DNA from: Elusimicrobiota bacterium
GTDB taxonomy: Bacteria; Elusimicrobiota; Elusimicrobia; FEN-1173
Assembly: GCA_016722575.1 (NCBI GenBank)
Contig: JADKIY010000002.1
Span: 124,001-188,000, forward strand
Reading direction: 5' to 3'
Length of the DNA stretch: 64,000 nucleotides
Both the position numbers and the translations under genes were made by a program. The notes below the pieces were generated by a model, which worked only from the letters and a program-made list of their open reading frames with translations, did not search any database and was not told the origin of the DNA. Of this stretch, positions 50,790-60,218 are shown piece after piece. The first letter of the stretch is position 1; every line of letters starts with the position of its first letter.

Positions 50790-53255
50790 CTACCACGTCA
50801 GTTGAATTTCCGTTTCAGCGCCTTCGGCTTCAAAATCGAGTCGGGCCTCGCCCGCGCTCCAGGCGGCCGTCGATTTGCCGCCCGCCACCGACACGCGGGG
50901 CTTGGCCGGCAAAGCGATCCGGGCCTGGTATTTGGCCCCGGGCAGGGTGGCGAACACCAGCTTCGCCTTGCGCCCCCGCACCACGGCGTCCAGGACCTCG
51001 GCTGTAGCGTACACAAGACGGACGTTTCGGTCCAGCGGAATATTAAGAGGCAAAACGGCCCCCGAAAGCGGCGCCAAGGGGAGGGTGCCGGTGGCCGGCA
51101 ACCGCCACCGCCCGTTCCCCCCGGGCCGGGGCAGGGACACCGCGGCTTTCCGCTCGGTGAAATGGTAATTGAACACAAAAAGAAAACCGTATTCGCCGTT
51201 GCACCGAAGCACGGCCTGAATGTCCCAGGGCTCGCAAACCACCTGGGGCGTCAACCCGAGGCCCTTGGCCCAATCCCGCACCCAGTCCCGAAAGTGATCG
51301 AACACGTGGGGCAGGCCGAACCCGACCACCAACGCTTCGCCCCGACCCACGCGGGTGTGGACGGCCCCCGCGCCCGAAGGCAGTTCCGCCCGGGTTCGCG
51401 CCTTGGCCTCGGTGGCGTAGGTTTGAATGGGTCCCTGCACCCATTGGTCGGCCCCGTCTTCCTTGAACAAATTGCCCTTTTGCTCCCCCGTCACCGAGAG
51501 GCCCAGGGCGTCCGCCAGAGTGGTGTCGGCTTCGCCCCGCAAGTCTTTCACGGGCAGTCGGGGGCCCAAAATTAATTTTCCCCCTTCGCGGACATAGGCC
51601 GCCAACTTGGCCTGGGTGTCGTGGTCCATGAAATCCAAGGAATAAACCCAAAGGCTCCCGTGCTTCCGCAGAACGTCCAGGGAGGATCGCTGAACGTCCG
51701 TGTAGTCGTAGCTGAAGCCCGCCAGTTGCACCAGCCGGGCCACGCCGTCGTACCACAGATTTGTCCGTTGACCTTCGATTCCGTCCACCCAGGGGCCGGC
51801 CCAATACTCCGTGCCGTAATAGGGCAGATAAAAACCGAAAGTGGTGTCCACGGCCTTCTTGGTCTGGGCCAGGAAGGGCCCGGCCCACTTTAAGAAACGG
51901 CCGAAATCCTTTAATGGTTCGAGGTGGGGGCGCGTTTCCCCCTTGGGGCCGATGGGCGCCTGCCAGTCGTGGTAGGTGCCGAAGGCGCCGTAGCCCGGGG
52001 GGTTCACGCCGCCCGCGAACATGTAGGCGTTCAACCCGGAAAGGCCCTGCCCGACGGAACTCTTCACGTTGAGCGCCACCTGCTGGGGATAAAGTCGGGG
52101 CCGGTCCCGCATGATGCCCGTTTGAAGTTCCGCGCACACGACCGGGAGGGGCGACTCCGCCAGGGGCTCGAAGGGCGGCAGGGCGGGCAGGCGCCCTTCG
52201 GCGGCGGGGTTCAATTTCTCAACCGCGCCGTTCACCGCCACCGCCCCCAGCATGCGCGTCACTTCGGTGGTCAGGGCCACGTCGTGGAAATTTTCAAAAT
52301 CCAAGTGCCGCATCTGGTAAGCCCCGCCGAAAATCAGCTTCGGCGTCAAAATCGGGAAGTCCCGGAACATGGAGGTGGTCATGGGCGCCCAGTTGCCGCG
52401 GCCCCGAATGTCGTAGTCGTAGAACTGCGGGATGTTGCAGAAGAGCGGAACGTCCACGCCCAGGTCCCGGGCCCGCCGGGCGAGCAAGTGGAAATAGGTG
52501 GCGTAGTACCGGCGGTAGAAAAGCGACCAGTCCAAGTGAATGACCACCCGGTCCGCGTCGGCGTCTTCGCTCTTGGGCTGGTGCACTTCGTCGAACGAGG
52601 CGTAGGCGGTTTTGTAGGCGTCGTTCAAAGCTTGAATCGTTCCGTGGGTTTCCTGAATGAACCGGCGGTACATGCGGTTCACGTGGTCTTTGTGGTCGGC
52701 GCCCTTTTGAAGCCAGTGGACCATGGCGACTTCGTTGCAAAGCTGAACGGCCAACACGTTGCCGCCCTTGGTGGTCTGCCGACGGACGATGTCCGGCAAC
52801 AGGGCGTCGTACCACCGGGCCACTTTTTCCTGGAACACGGGGTGCAGGTAGGACAAAATCGTCACGTGGGGCAGGTTGCCGACGTTCCGACGACCGGTCA
52901 CGAACACGTCGGGGTAGCCGGAAAGCAGCCAGCCGGGGATGCCTTCGTTCACCAACTCCGCGTTGGACACGGGCCCCACCCGAGCGGAGACGAACAAGCC
53001 CAGGGACTTGGCCGTATCCAGGAAGGTCATCACGTCCCGCTCGGGGTGCGTTTCCCCCGTCAGGTCGATGCGCCCTTCCTCCGGCTCGTGCCAGCTCCAG
53101 GGGATGTAGGTGCTCACGGTGTTGAAACCGGCGTTTTTAAGCGCCGTCAACCGCGCGCGCCATTGGGTTTTGGGGATGCGGAAATAGTGCACTTCGCCCG
53201 AGTAGAGGAAAAACGGGCGGCCGTTGAGGGAGAAATAACCGTTGGTCAATTCCAT
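50790..53255 (-). CDS. Beta-galactosidase-type glycoside hydrolase, GH35
   Basis: 821 aa. The N-terminal GH35 barrel shows FFLYSGEVHYFRIP, GFNTVSTYIPWSWHEPEEG, FVSARVGPVSNAE and QLCNEVAMVHW, with the catalytic acid Glu of the NE pair near residue 173. C-terminal all-beta domains end at about 815. No signal peptide is seen, so it may act in the cytosol together with the GH94 phosphorylase. GPYxxAEW is modified to GPVSNAE. Confidence 0.88.
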   Translation of the reverse strand: MELTNGYFSLNGRPFFLYSGEVHYFRIPKTQWRARLTALKNAGFNTVSTYIPWSWHEPEEGRIDLTGETHPERDVMTFLDTAKSLGLFVSARVGPVSNAELVNEGIPGWLLSGYPDVFVTGRRNVGNLPHVTILSYLHPVFQEKVARWYDALLPDIVRRQTTKGGNVLAVQLCNEVAMVHWLQKGADHKDHVNRMYRRFIQETHGTIQALNDAYKTAYASFDEVHQPKSEDADADRVVIHLDWSLFYRRYYATYFHLLARRARDLGVDVPLFCNIPQFYDYDIRGRGNWAPMTTSMFRDFPILTPKLIFGGAYQMRHLDFENFHDVALTTEVTRMLGAVAVNGAVEKLNPAAEGRLPALPPFEPLAESPLPVVCAELQTGIMRDRPRLYPQQVALNVKSSVGQGLSGLNAYMFAGGVNPPGYGAFGTYHDWQAPIGPKGETRPHLEPLKDFGRFLKWAGPFLAQTKKAVDTTFGFYLPYYGTEYWAGPWVDGIEGQRTNLWYDGVARLVQLAGFSYDYTDVQRSSLDVLRKHGSLWVYSLDFMDHDTQAKLAAYVREGGKLILGPRLPVKDLRGEADTTLADALGLSVTGEQKGNLFKEDGADQWVQGPIQTYATEAKARTRAELPSGAGAVHTRVGRGEALVVGFGLPHVFDHFRDWVRDWAKGLGLTPQVVCEPWDIQAVLRCNGEYGFLFVFNYHFTERKAAVSLPRPGGNGRWRLPATGTLPLAPLSGAVLPLNIPLDRNVRLVYATAEVLDAVVRGRKAKLVFATLPGAKYQARIALPAKPRVSVAGGKSTAAWSAGEARLDFEAEGAETEIQLTW

Positions 53256-53303
53256 TGTATGAGCGTGTCCGCGGTTAGAAGAGCGATTACACTAGCAAAG
53301 AAT

Positions 53304-53333
53304 TTCACAGGGCGGAAGGCGGTTTGTTACAAT
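53304..53333 (+). promoter_or_regulatory. Promoter of mtgA-cls, leaderless type
   Basis: TTCACA (53304-53309), 18-bp spacer, TACAAT (53328-53333), then GGGAGGC and the ATG at 53341. GGGAGG is too close to that ATG to act as a Shine-Dalgarno and would lie upstream of, or at, the transcript start. Confidence 0.65.
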
Positions 53334-53340
53334 GGGAGGC

Positions 53341-54099
53341 ATGAAGCGAATCGGCAAATTGGCCGGAACCGGCGCATTGATTTTCACCTTGGCTTACCTC
53401 GGGTTTACCCCCGCGGGCCTGGGGTTTTTCGGCCAGCCCGCCCGGGTCCCCACCCTCCGTGAATTGACGACGGCCAACCCCGCCACGACCGCCTATATGG
53501 AAATTCGGCGACGGGAGGCGAACGCTCTGGGCAAAAAATGGAATCCGCGTTTTACCTGGGTTCCCTTGACCCGCGTATCCCCCGCCCTGGTGAACGCCGT
53601 TTTGGCCGCCGAAGACAGCACTTTCTATCATCACCACGGCATCGAATGGGGCCTCACCCGGGACGCGCTTTTGGAAAACCTTCGGCGGGGCGAAAAGGCC
53701 CGGGGCGCCAGCACCATCACCCAACAGGTCGCCCGCAACCTGTATCTCTCCCCGCAAAAAAGTTATTTGCGAAAAATCCGTGAAATGATTTTGGCCCAGC
53801 GCCTGGAACAAACCCTGACCAAGCGCCGGATCCTGGAAATTTACCTCAACATCGCGGAGTGGGGCCCCGGCGTTTTCGGCGCCGAAGCCGCCTCCCAGAC
53901 TTATTTCGGCAAACCGGCCTCGGCGCTCACCTGGGACGAGGCCGTCTCTCTAACGGCGGTACTCCCCAGCCCCCGCCGCCACGCGGCCAACGGCGACCGC
54001 CCTTGGATCAACGTCCGTCGGAAGTGGGTGTGGTCCCGGCTCGTTGAAACCCGCCGCTACACGCCGCCGCCCGAAGACCCGCCCGTTCCCGCCCCGTGA
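53341..54099 (+). CDS. mtgA: Monofunctional biosynthetic peptidoglycan transglycosylase
   Basis: 252 aa. A membrane anchor (residues 5-27) precedes the GT51 domain: AAEDSTFYHHHG with the catalytic Glu, GASTITQQVARNLYLSP and RILEIYLNIAEWGPGVFGAE. It polymerises lipid II glycan without transpeptidation. I set the start at ATG 53341 because an ATG three codons upstream lies inside the -10 hexamer. Its stop overlaps the cls GTG as GTGA. Confidence 0.93.
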   Translation: MKRIGKLAGTGALIFTLAYLGFTPAGLGFFGQPARVPTLRELTTANPATTAYMEIRRREANALGKKWNPRFTWVPLTRVSPALVNAVLAAEDSTFYHHHGIEWGLTRDALLENLRRGEKARGASTITQQVARNLYLSPQKSYLRKIREMILAQRLEQTLTKRRILEIYLNIAEWGPGVFGAEAASQTYFGKPASALTWDEAVSLTAVLPSPRRHAANGDRPWINVRRKWVWSRLVETRRYTPPPEDPPVPAP

Positions 54100-55511
54100 T
54101 TCCCACGGCCGCCCTCAAATACCTCACCGTTATTGACGCCGGCCTGGCGATCCTGTTCTCCATCGTCGTCATTTCCAAAAAACGAGACCCCGCCGTCACC
54201 CTGGCCTGGGTTTTGGGATTTTTCTTCCTCCCGCTTTTGGGCGTCCTCCTTTACGTTTTCTTCGGCTATCAACGAATCCGCCTTCGTCGACGCCAAACGC
54301 CGAACCCCAGCGGCCGCCTACCGTCCATTCGGGCCCCCGACGCTTTGGCCGCCGTGCCGGAACCCCTGCGCGGCGTGGCGGATTTGGCCGATCGTTTGAC
54401 CGAATACCCCGTCACCGCCGGAAACCGGGTGGATGTTTTCACCCGGGCCGACGACACCGACCACGCCCTGACCGCCGCCATCCGGGGCGCCCGGCGGCAC
54501 ATCCACATGTGCTATTACATTTTCGAGCCCGATTCCGACGGGATTTTCTTCCGGGACCTCCTGGCCGAAAAAGCCCGGGAAGGCGTTCAGGTGCGCCTGC
54601 TCATGGACGCCGTGGGTTCCTTCAGCGTGGACGACGACTTTCTGGCGCCCCTCCGCCGCGCGGGAGCCAGGGTGGATTTCTTCGGCCCCTTCGGCACCTT
54701 CCGCCGCCCCTGGGCCTTCAACTTCCGCAATCACCGGAAATTGACCGTCATCGACGGCCACGTGGGCTTTTTGGGCAGTCAGAACATCGGCCACCATTTT
54801 TGGCGGGTGGGGTCCCGGCGCATCGCCTGGCGGGAAACCGACGTGCGGTTGGAGGGCGCGGCGGTGGAGGAACTGCAAACCGTCTTCGCCGAAGACTGGC
54901 ACTTCGTCACCCGGGAAAACCTGGCCGGGGAGGACTTTTTCCCTCCGCCGGCGCCCGTCGCGGCGGGTTCGACGCTGGTCCAGGCCCTGCCCACGGGCCC
55001 CGACCGGAAAGAAAACGCCCTCGCCTTTATTTTCGTCGAAGCCCTGCACACGGCCCGGGAACGGGTGACCATCACGACGCCCTATTTCATCCCCACCCCG
55101 GCGGTGGTCCTGGCCCTGGAAGGCGCGGCCCGGCGGGGCGTCCGCGTGGACCTGCTGGTCCCCCGGCGCACGGACCACCCGGTGGTCACCTGGGCGGGCC
55201 GGAGCTATTTCGACGAGTTTCTGGAAAGCGGCGTGCGGATCTTCGAATACGGCGAGGCCTTCCTGCACTCCAAGGTGGTGACGGTGGACGGCCGGCTGGC
55301 CCTCCTGGGTTCCGCCAACATGGACACCCGGAGCTTTCTAATCAACTTTGAATTGAGTCTTCTGGTTTACGATGAAAAAGTCGTGGAACGTCTGGTGCAT
55401 ACTTTCGATAAAACGGCGGGCCAGTCCGTGGCCTTCGCCGCCAGGGCCGCTCGGGCCCCCGTCCGTCATTTCGCCGAAGGCCTCTGCCGGGTCCTTTCCC
55501 CCCTTCTTTAA
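54096..55511 (+). CDS. cls: Cardiolipin synthase
   Basis: 471 aa. Two N-terminal membrane helices (about 8-58) and two phospholipase D HKD motifs: FRNHRKLTVIDGHVGFLGS and FLHSKVVTVDGRLALLGSANMD (key part HSKVVTVDG). It condenses two PG molecules to cardiolipin. Translation is coupled to mtgA. Its stop lies at the start of a duplicated intergenic unit. Confidence 0.95.
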   Translation: MIPTAALKYLTVIDAGLAILFSIVVISKKRDPAVTLAWVLGFFFLPLLGVLLYVFFGYQRIRLRRRQTPNPSGRLPSIRAPDALAAVPEPLRGVADLADRLTEYPVTAGNRVDVFTRADDTDHALTAAIRGARRHIHMCYYIFEPDSDGIFFRDLLAEKAREGVQVRLLMDAVGSFSVDDDFLAPLRRAGARVDFFGPFGTFRRPWAFNFRNHRKLTVIDGHVGFLGSQNIGHHFWRVGSRRIAWRETDVRLEGAAVEELQTVFAEDWHFVTRENLAGEDFFPPPAPVAAGSTLVQALPTGPDRKENALAFIFVEALHTARERVTITTPYFIPTPAVVLALEGAARRGVRVDLLVPRRTDHPVVTWAGRSYFDEFLESGVRIFEYGEAFLHSKVVTVDGRLALLGSANMDTRSFLINFELSLLVYDEKVVERLVHTFDKTAGQSVAFAARAARAPVRHFAEGLCRVLSPLL

Positions 55512-55563
55512 CCCTTAAAAGCCGGTTGATTGGGCTTGTCCGTCCCAGGGCTTTATTTTTTTT

Positions 55564-55650
55564 CGTCATCCCGGTACGGGCATAACCGGTATCCAGACCG
55601 ACTCAAACCGCAGGACCCTGGATCCCGGCTAAAATCAGGCCGGGATGACG
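55564..55650. repeat. CGTCATCCCGG palindromic repeat, copy 1
   Basis: An 87-bp imperfect palindrome with termini CGTCATCCCGG and CCGGGATGACG and a GGATCCCGGC internal block. With its flank (TAACCCTTAA, TTGTCCGTCCC, T-run) it is repeated about 180 bp downstream. The 55512-55912 gap holds only these repeats and a GC hairpin; I see no gene. A T-run after GGGCTTTA just after cls may end the mtgA-cls transcript. Confidence 0.85.
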
Positions 55651-55738
55651 CACTTATCGACGGGAAATGCCCTTACCAAAACCGCATTGGCTTTAACCCT
55701 TAAGATTGGGTTTGTCCGTCCCCTATGCATTTTTTTCT

Positions 55739-55826
55739 CGTCATCCCGGTATGGGTCTAACCGGGATCCAGACCGAGGCAAACCGCAGGACCCCTGGATC
55801 CCGGCTAAACAAACGCCGGGATGACG
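55739..55826. repeat. CGTCATCCCGG palindromic repeat, copy 2
   Basis: Second copy, same termini and the same CCGCAGGACC..GGATCCCGGC core, 88 bp. Its 5' flank from 55694 (TAACCCTTAAGATTGGG..TTGTCCGTCCC) matches the flank of copy 1, so the duplication unit is larger than the palindrome. Confidence 0.85.
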
Positions 55827-55862
55827 ACCTTGACTGAATTAAACAGGGGATTTATCCCGGGT

Positions 55863-55889
55863 CCTCCTCCCCCCTTGAGGGGGAGGAGG
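55863..55889. repeat. GC-rich inverted repeat (hairpin)
   Basis: Perfect 11-bp arms, CCTCCTCCCCC and GGGGGAGGAGG, around a 5-nt loop, between the repeats and the 3' end of the acyltransferase gene. It could form a strong hairpin in transcripts from either side; there is no U-run. Confidence 0.7.
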
Positions 55890-55912
55890 GAGGAGGGGGG
55901 TGCCTCTTTCCG

Positions 55913-57013
55913 TCAAAGAGAATCCGCCGCGGGCCTTCGAAAGATTCGTAAACCGCCAAAAGCTCGATCGAAAAAGAACCCCAATTTTTTTCGCAGAGTC
56001 GAACGAAAACGGTTTTCGATCAAGCCATGGACCGCGACAGCGGCCAATATCAACGGAACGGTCAACAGCGCCCGCCCCCCCGGGGTTTTTCCCCAGGGGA
56101 ACAAAGCGAACAAAACGTACCCCACGTCCTGGTGAAGGAGATAGAGCGGATAGGAAATCGCTCCCAGGGCCACGAACCACCGGCCCAAGGGCCGCGTGCC
56201 GATGGGTTGGTGCCAGAATTGGTCCGTCAGCGCCCCGAAAACCAATAGAACCCCGCAAAGGAACCCGAATCCGACGGACAAGCCGTCCATGGGCAGGGAC
56301 GGCGCCTTTTCGCCCCCCATCCAGGGCAGTGCGGCCAACGCGCCCAGGGCGGCCAGCCATTGCCAACCGCCCCGGCCGGGATTTCCGTGGCGTATTTCCC
56401 AACCGGCCATTCCGAGGAGGAAAAGCGGCAGGTAGGGAAAAAAATCCGTCCAGTAGCCGGGCCCGCCGAACCGACCCAAAAGCGCGTTGCCCAATAAACT
56501 CACGCCAAAAATCACCCAGAAGGGTTTGAGGCGTGGAAGGGCGAAGAAAGCCAGGCCGATCAGCCAATAGAATTTAAACTCCACCAGGAGGGACCAATAG
56601 GCCCCGTCGACAAAGGCGTAATGGTTGACCGGCGCGCCCCAGAGGCGCGGCAAAAGAGTCGGAAGGTTGATGGCGGGAAGGAAGACCATGGTTTTGGCCA
56701 TGTCCATAAAGCCGTGGATCCGGTCCGGCCGGGCCAGGGGAAAGCCCCGCTCCACCGCCGTCGTTAAAACGGCGCACACCCAGAGGGCGGGCAGGAGCCG
56801 GGCGTAGCGCTTGGCCAAAAAGTCGCCCAGGGAGGCGCTTCCCCGCACGCTCGGCAACATGCAGTAGCCGCTGATCATGAAAAAAAGGGCCACCCCGTAA
56901 ACGCCGATACGGCCCACGGGGTCGGCCAGTTCGAAGTGATAAAAGAGGACCGCGGCGATGCTGAGCCCCCGCAGGGCGTCGATGGCGCCTTCGCGGGATT
57001 TGTCGTCGGTCAA
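55913..57013 (-). CDS. Acyltransferase family 3 (OafA/YrhL type) membrane protein
   Basis: 366 aa, about ten membrane helices. The N-terminal IDALRGLSIAAVLFYHF carries the conserved Arg and His of the family, and GVALFFMISGY follows. Such enzymes O-acylate surface sugars or lipids. It lies 10 bp after the rhomboid gene on the same strand and between repeat clusters. Substrate unknown. Confidence 0.9.
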   Translation of the reverse strand: MTDDKSREGAIDALRGLSIAAVLFYHFELADPVGRIGVYGVALFFMISGYCMLPSVRGSASLGDFLAKRYARLLPALWVCAVLTTAVERGFPLARPDRIHGFMDMAKTMVFLPAINLPTLLPRLWGAPVNHYAFVDGAYWSLLVEFKFYWLIGLAFFALPRLKPFWVIFGVSLLGNALLGRFGGPGYWTDFFPYLPLFLLGMAGWEIRHGNPGRGGWQWLAALGALAALPWMGGEKAPSLPMDGLSVGFGFLCGVLLVFGALTDQFWHQPIGTRPLGRWFVALGAISYPLYLLHQDVGYVLFALFPWGKTPGGRALLTVPLILAAVAVHGLIENRFRSTLRKKLGFFFDRAFGGLRIFRRPAADSL

Positions 57014-57023
57014 GGGCGGGGGT

Positions 57024-57833
57024 TCAACGTTTTGTTTTCATCCGGGAATAGCGATCCATCAGGCGCTGTTCCTCGGCCGTCAAACTGTCGATGCCGTCGG
57101 CGGAAATCTTTTCCAAGATCCGGTCCACTTCCTGGCCCAGCTCGTGAAACTGGACGACTTCTTTTTTTTCCTTCCGCTGGATGGACCAATCCCCCACCCG
57201 CCCCAGGGCCCGGCGGAGGTCGTAGCGCAGCGTTCCGGATTTAAGATACAGAAAACCCGTCAACATGCCGCCCAGGTGGGCGATGTTGGCCAGGCGCGAG
57301 TGGGTCCCCGCGAAGCCCATGAGGAATTCAATGGCCGCGAAGAGGATCACCGCCTGCCAGGCCCGCATGGGGATCATGAAATAGATGTAAAAGACGGACA
57401 TGGGGGACATCATGGCGAAGGCCACCAAGAGGCCGTAAATGGCGCCCGAGGCCCCGATGACCGGGAAAATGGAGTTGGGCTCCAGCAGAAGGTTAAAGGC
57501 CGCCGCCCCGACCCCGCAGAGGAAGTAATAAAACAGGAACGACCTGGTCCCCCATCGGTTCTCCAGTTCCCGCCCCAGGGACCAGAGCATGAAGAGGTTG
57601 AAGAGCAGATGGAAAAATCCGCCGTGCAGAAACAAATAAGTGACCGGCTGCCACAGCCAATACTCGTGCACCACCATCGTCGGGGTGAGCCCGAAATAGC
57701 GAATTAGGGATGGGCCGCCCGCCGCTTCCAGGAACCATTGGAGGAGGAAAACAATTCCCGTGGCGGTGAGCAAAAACTTCACCGCCGGCGGCAGGGACCG
57801 GTAGGAGAGGGGTTGGTTAAATACCATTTTCAC
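57024..57833 (-). CDS. Rhomboid family intramembrane serine protease
   Basis: 269 aa with six membrane helices. Catalytic Ser in GASGAIYG and His in ANIAHLGGM; HGGFFHLLFNLFML supplies the oxyanion His/Asn. A cytosolic C-terminal tail of about 70 charged residues (KEKKEVVQFHELGQEVDRIL) follows. Start GTG 57833; ATG two codons later is possible. Repeat copy 3 ends 12 bp upstream of the start, so promoter sequence must lie in or just after the repeat. Confidence 0.93.
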   Translation of the reverse strand: MKMVFNQPLSYRSLPPAVKFLLTATGIVFLLQWFLEAAGGPSLIRYFGLTPTMVVHEYWLWQPVTYLFLHGGFFHLLFNLFMLWSLGRELENRWGTRSFLFYYFLCGVGAAAFNLLLEPNSIFPVIGASGAIYGLLVAFAMMSPMSVFYIYFMIPMRAWQAVILFAAIEFLMGFAGTHSRLANIAHLGGMLTGFLYLKSGTLRYDLRRALGRVGDWSIQRKEKKEVVQFHELGQEVDRILEKISADGIDSLTAEEQRLMDRYSRMKTKR

Positions 57834-57844
57834 TCATTTCAAAT

Positions 57845-57934
57845 CGTCGTCCCGGCGTGCCTGTAGCCGGGACCCAGAACGACGTGAGGACGGACCACCC
57901 CTTGGATCCCGGCCAAAAACCCGCCGGGATGACG
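57845..57934. repeat. CGTCATCCCGG palindromic repeat, copy 3
   Basis: Same termini (here CGTCGTCCCGG and CCGGGATGACG) and the GGATCCCGGCC block, 90 bp, more diverged than copies 1 and 2. It lies in the divergent gap between the rhomboid gene and the collar-protein gene. Confidence 0.8.
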
Positions 57935-58022
57935 AAAAGATGGGTCAACCGGTCTCTCACCGGCATGACTCGGCAACGTTGTCCCTTGAATCGAACTGGT
58001 ATTTTTTTCGGTGCGGTTGGGC

Positions 58023-58050
58023 TTGATCAATTAATTTTCCGTGCTATAAT
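58023..58050 (+). promoter_or_regulatory. Promoter of the collar-protein gene
   Basis: TTGATC (58023-58028), 16-bp spacer, TG-C-TATAAT extended -10 (58045-58050). It leaves a 5' leader of about 58 nt with AGGAGG 6 nt before the ATG at 58115, unlike the leaderless genes of this window. Confidence 0.7.
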
Positions 58051-58114
58051 CAAAAAGATTTACATCCCGTTCCTGACCTCAAAGTATTATCAACAGCGAT
58101 CCAGGAGGCCCGTC

Positions 58115-59595
58115 ATGGGCGTTAAAAAATCAATTTCACGGACATGGTATATCTTTCTCGCGGCCCTGACGAGCGCCGCCATTGCCCACGCGGGGGTTCC
58201 CACCAAGATCACCTACCAAGGACGGGTTTTCAAATCCGGCGTCGCCGTGACGGGATCCCACACGCTGAATTTAACCGTCGTTGACGCAAACAATACAGCC
58301 GACCGTCGAAGCATCGCGCCCATTAATGTTACCTTGCCCGCGAACGGGGAATTTAGCGTGACCTTTGATCTCCCCCGGATTCGAATGGGACACCAAAGAC
58401 CCGCAATTGGAAGTGAAGTCGACGGTGATTTATTGACCCCCTGGATGATTTCGGCGTCACCCCCTACAGCCTCTTGGCCTCCAGCGTGGCCGCCAACGGT
58501 GTTTCAACGCGCTCTTTGCAGGACGGCTCCGTGACGAACGTCAAAGTTTCGACGGTGTCCGCCTCGAAAATCATTCTACCCGGCGGCTCCACCCCCATTT
58601 CCACCTGGCAATTGGGCGCCGGCAATTTCATCGACGCTTCCAAAGTCGCCCTTCCCGGCAGCACCGCTACCGTCGCCTCCTGGCAATACGGCGCTACCGG
58701 CTTCATCGATGTCGCCAAAGTGACTGGCACCATCCCCACGACTCCCGTGGCCCACGCCACCTCCCACGGACTGGTCGGCACAGACCCATTGAACGGTCTT
58801 TCCCCACTACAAATTTCAGGCTCTGCCGTGGTTTTGCGTTCCACATCGTCCCAAACCATTCAGCCCCAGGTCGGAAGTGATGTGGTTCCCTTAGTTATTA
58901 AACCCAACGCCAGCGTTCCTGCAGGGAGCATAAACGCTCTTGAGGTATTTACGAATGCCTCGACCACGTCCGTGACAATTCGCGGGGATGGCTTAATGAC
59001 GGTAAAGGGAACATTGACAGCCAACGGGCCAGTGAACGCCACCAACGGGCTGACAATTACCGGGAGCCTAAACGTCAGCACGATTGTGCCGAGCGGGAAT
59101 TTGAATATTAGCGGGCGAGTTCGCGATAATTACGGCTATCTCGTCCCCCCCGGAACGATTGTGGCTTTTGCCGGAACGACGGCGCCATCCGGTTGGCTAT
59201 TATGCGATGGCTCCACAAAAGACAAGTCAATCCAGCCCGAGTTAAGTGAGTTAAAATTAGTCCTGGGGTCCACCTATGGGGCAGAAACTGCAAATACATT
59301 CGTTCTGCCAAATCTAAAAGGACGCGTTCCGATGGGATCCGGAATTGGCGCCAGCGCGACCAATTGGACGATTGGAATAAGCACTGGATCGGAAACATAC
59401 ACGCTTTCGATAGCTCAAATCCCACCGCACCATCATGGTGGAGTTGTTATTAGCCATACGACAGATGAATTTTCCGCCAATAATAGCCAAGCAATTAAAA
59501 CAATAACCTACGGCAATACTCAGGATGAAGGCGGTGGTCAGCCCCATCCCATCATGCAACCCTCCTTGGTCGTAAATTACATAATTAAGTACTGA
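58115..59595 (+). pseudogene. Secreted tail-collar-domain protein, interrupted by frameshifts
   Basis: AGGAGG and ATG at 58115 start a signal peptide (residues about 8-27) and a repeat-like surface domain (TYQGRVFKSGVAV). The coding signal then changes frame three times within 80 bp. One C fewer at 58371-58375, one G more near 58409 and one C more near 58438 restore FEWDTKDPQLEVKVDGDLL and LDDFGVTPYSLLASS as one chain. From 58474 the frame is intact to 59595. It ends in a phage tail-collar-type domain (APSGWLLCDG, LPNLKGRVPMG, HPIMQPSLVVNY). Secreted proteins of this build are not phage genes. Either a recent pseudogene or sequencing error; I cannot tell which. Confidence 0.8.
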
Positions 59596-59621
59596 TTTAT
59601 TTTTTAAAAGGGCAATTCAAA

Positions 59622-60218
59622 ATGAAAAGGTTTCTTCCACTATTGCTTGCCGCAATCAATCTCATTTCCCCCCTCAAGGCCGCCGATCAATCCGTTCAGT
59701 CGACGATAAATCGGATGGCCAACGAGTTAACGGCCACTTACCGATCCAAATCACCCAACGCGAAGCGAGCGCGCCTGGCCATTCTGGACCTTCAAGCCAG
59801 CGAAGATTTAAACAAACAACGTATTGGACCGGCGCTCACAGACATGATCACCAACGAATTCGTCAACAAATCCGATTTCATCGTCCTTGAGCGTGAACTT
59901 TTCGGCAAAATCATGGAAGAACACCAACTCCTAGCCAACTTCGGCGACGTTTCAAACGCCATCAAGGTAGGAAAGGTTTTGGGGGCTGAGGTGGTCTTGC
60001 TTGGGAGTGTCACCCAATTCAAAAGCGACCTTCGAATCAACCTGCGCTTGGTAAACACCGAAACAACCGAAATACTTAGCACCACATCCGGCATGGTTTC
60101 ATTAAGCGAATTTTCCAAAGAAAATCCAATTTTCCCAGGATTTGTCCCTATCACTCAAAAAATCGGCTTATTTGCGGTCTTTGAATATCGTTTCCTGGCA
60201 AAACGAACACACCAATAA
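59622..60218 (+). CDS. CsgG/FlgO-like secreted protein, truncated by frameshift
   Basis: 198 aa as it stands. Signal peptide (1-20, LKA-ADQ). ARLAILDLQASEDLNKQRIG, FIVLERELFGKIMEEHQL and VLGAEVVLLGSVTQF match the CsgG/LpoB-type domain of lipoprotein-like channel or activator proteins. Reading on in another frame (one A added to the run near 60198) continues into a strand-rich C-terminal region, so the native protein was probably about 323 aa. Lower GC than the flanking genes. A weak AAAGGG lies upstream of the ATG. Confidence 0.75.
   Translation: MKRFLPLLLAAINLISPLKAADQSVQSTINRMANELTATYRSKSPNAKRARLAILDLQASEDLNKQRIGPALTDMITNEFVNKSDFIVLERELFGKIMEEHQLLANFGDVSNAIKVGKVLGAEVVLLGSVTQFKSDLRINLRLVNTETTEILSTTSGMVSLSEFSKENPIFPGFVPITQKIGLFAVFEYRFLAKRTHQ

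Noticed and set aside
53332..53340. mtgA start at ATG 53332
   Set aside because: That ATG overlaps the TACAAT -10 hexamer, so it would probably not be transcribed; ATG 53341 fits the promoter spacing.
59100..59595. Prophage tail region because of the collar domain
   Set aside because: The protein has a Sec signal peptide and there are no other phage genes; secreted proteins with this domain are known in non-phage contexts.
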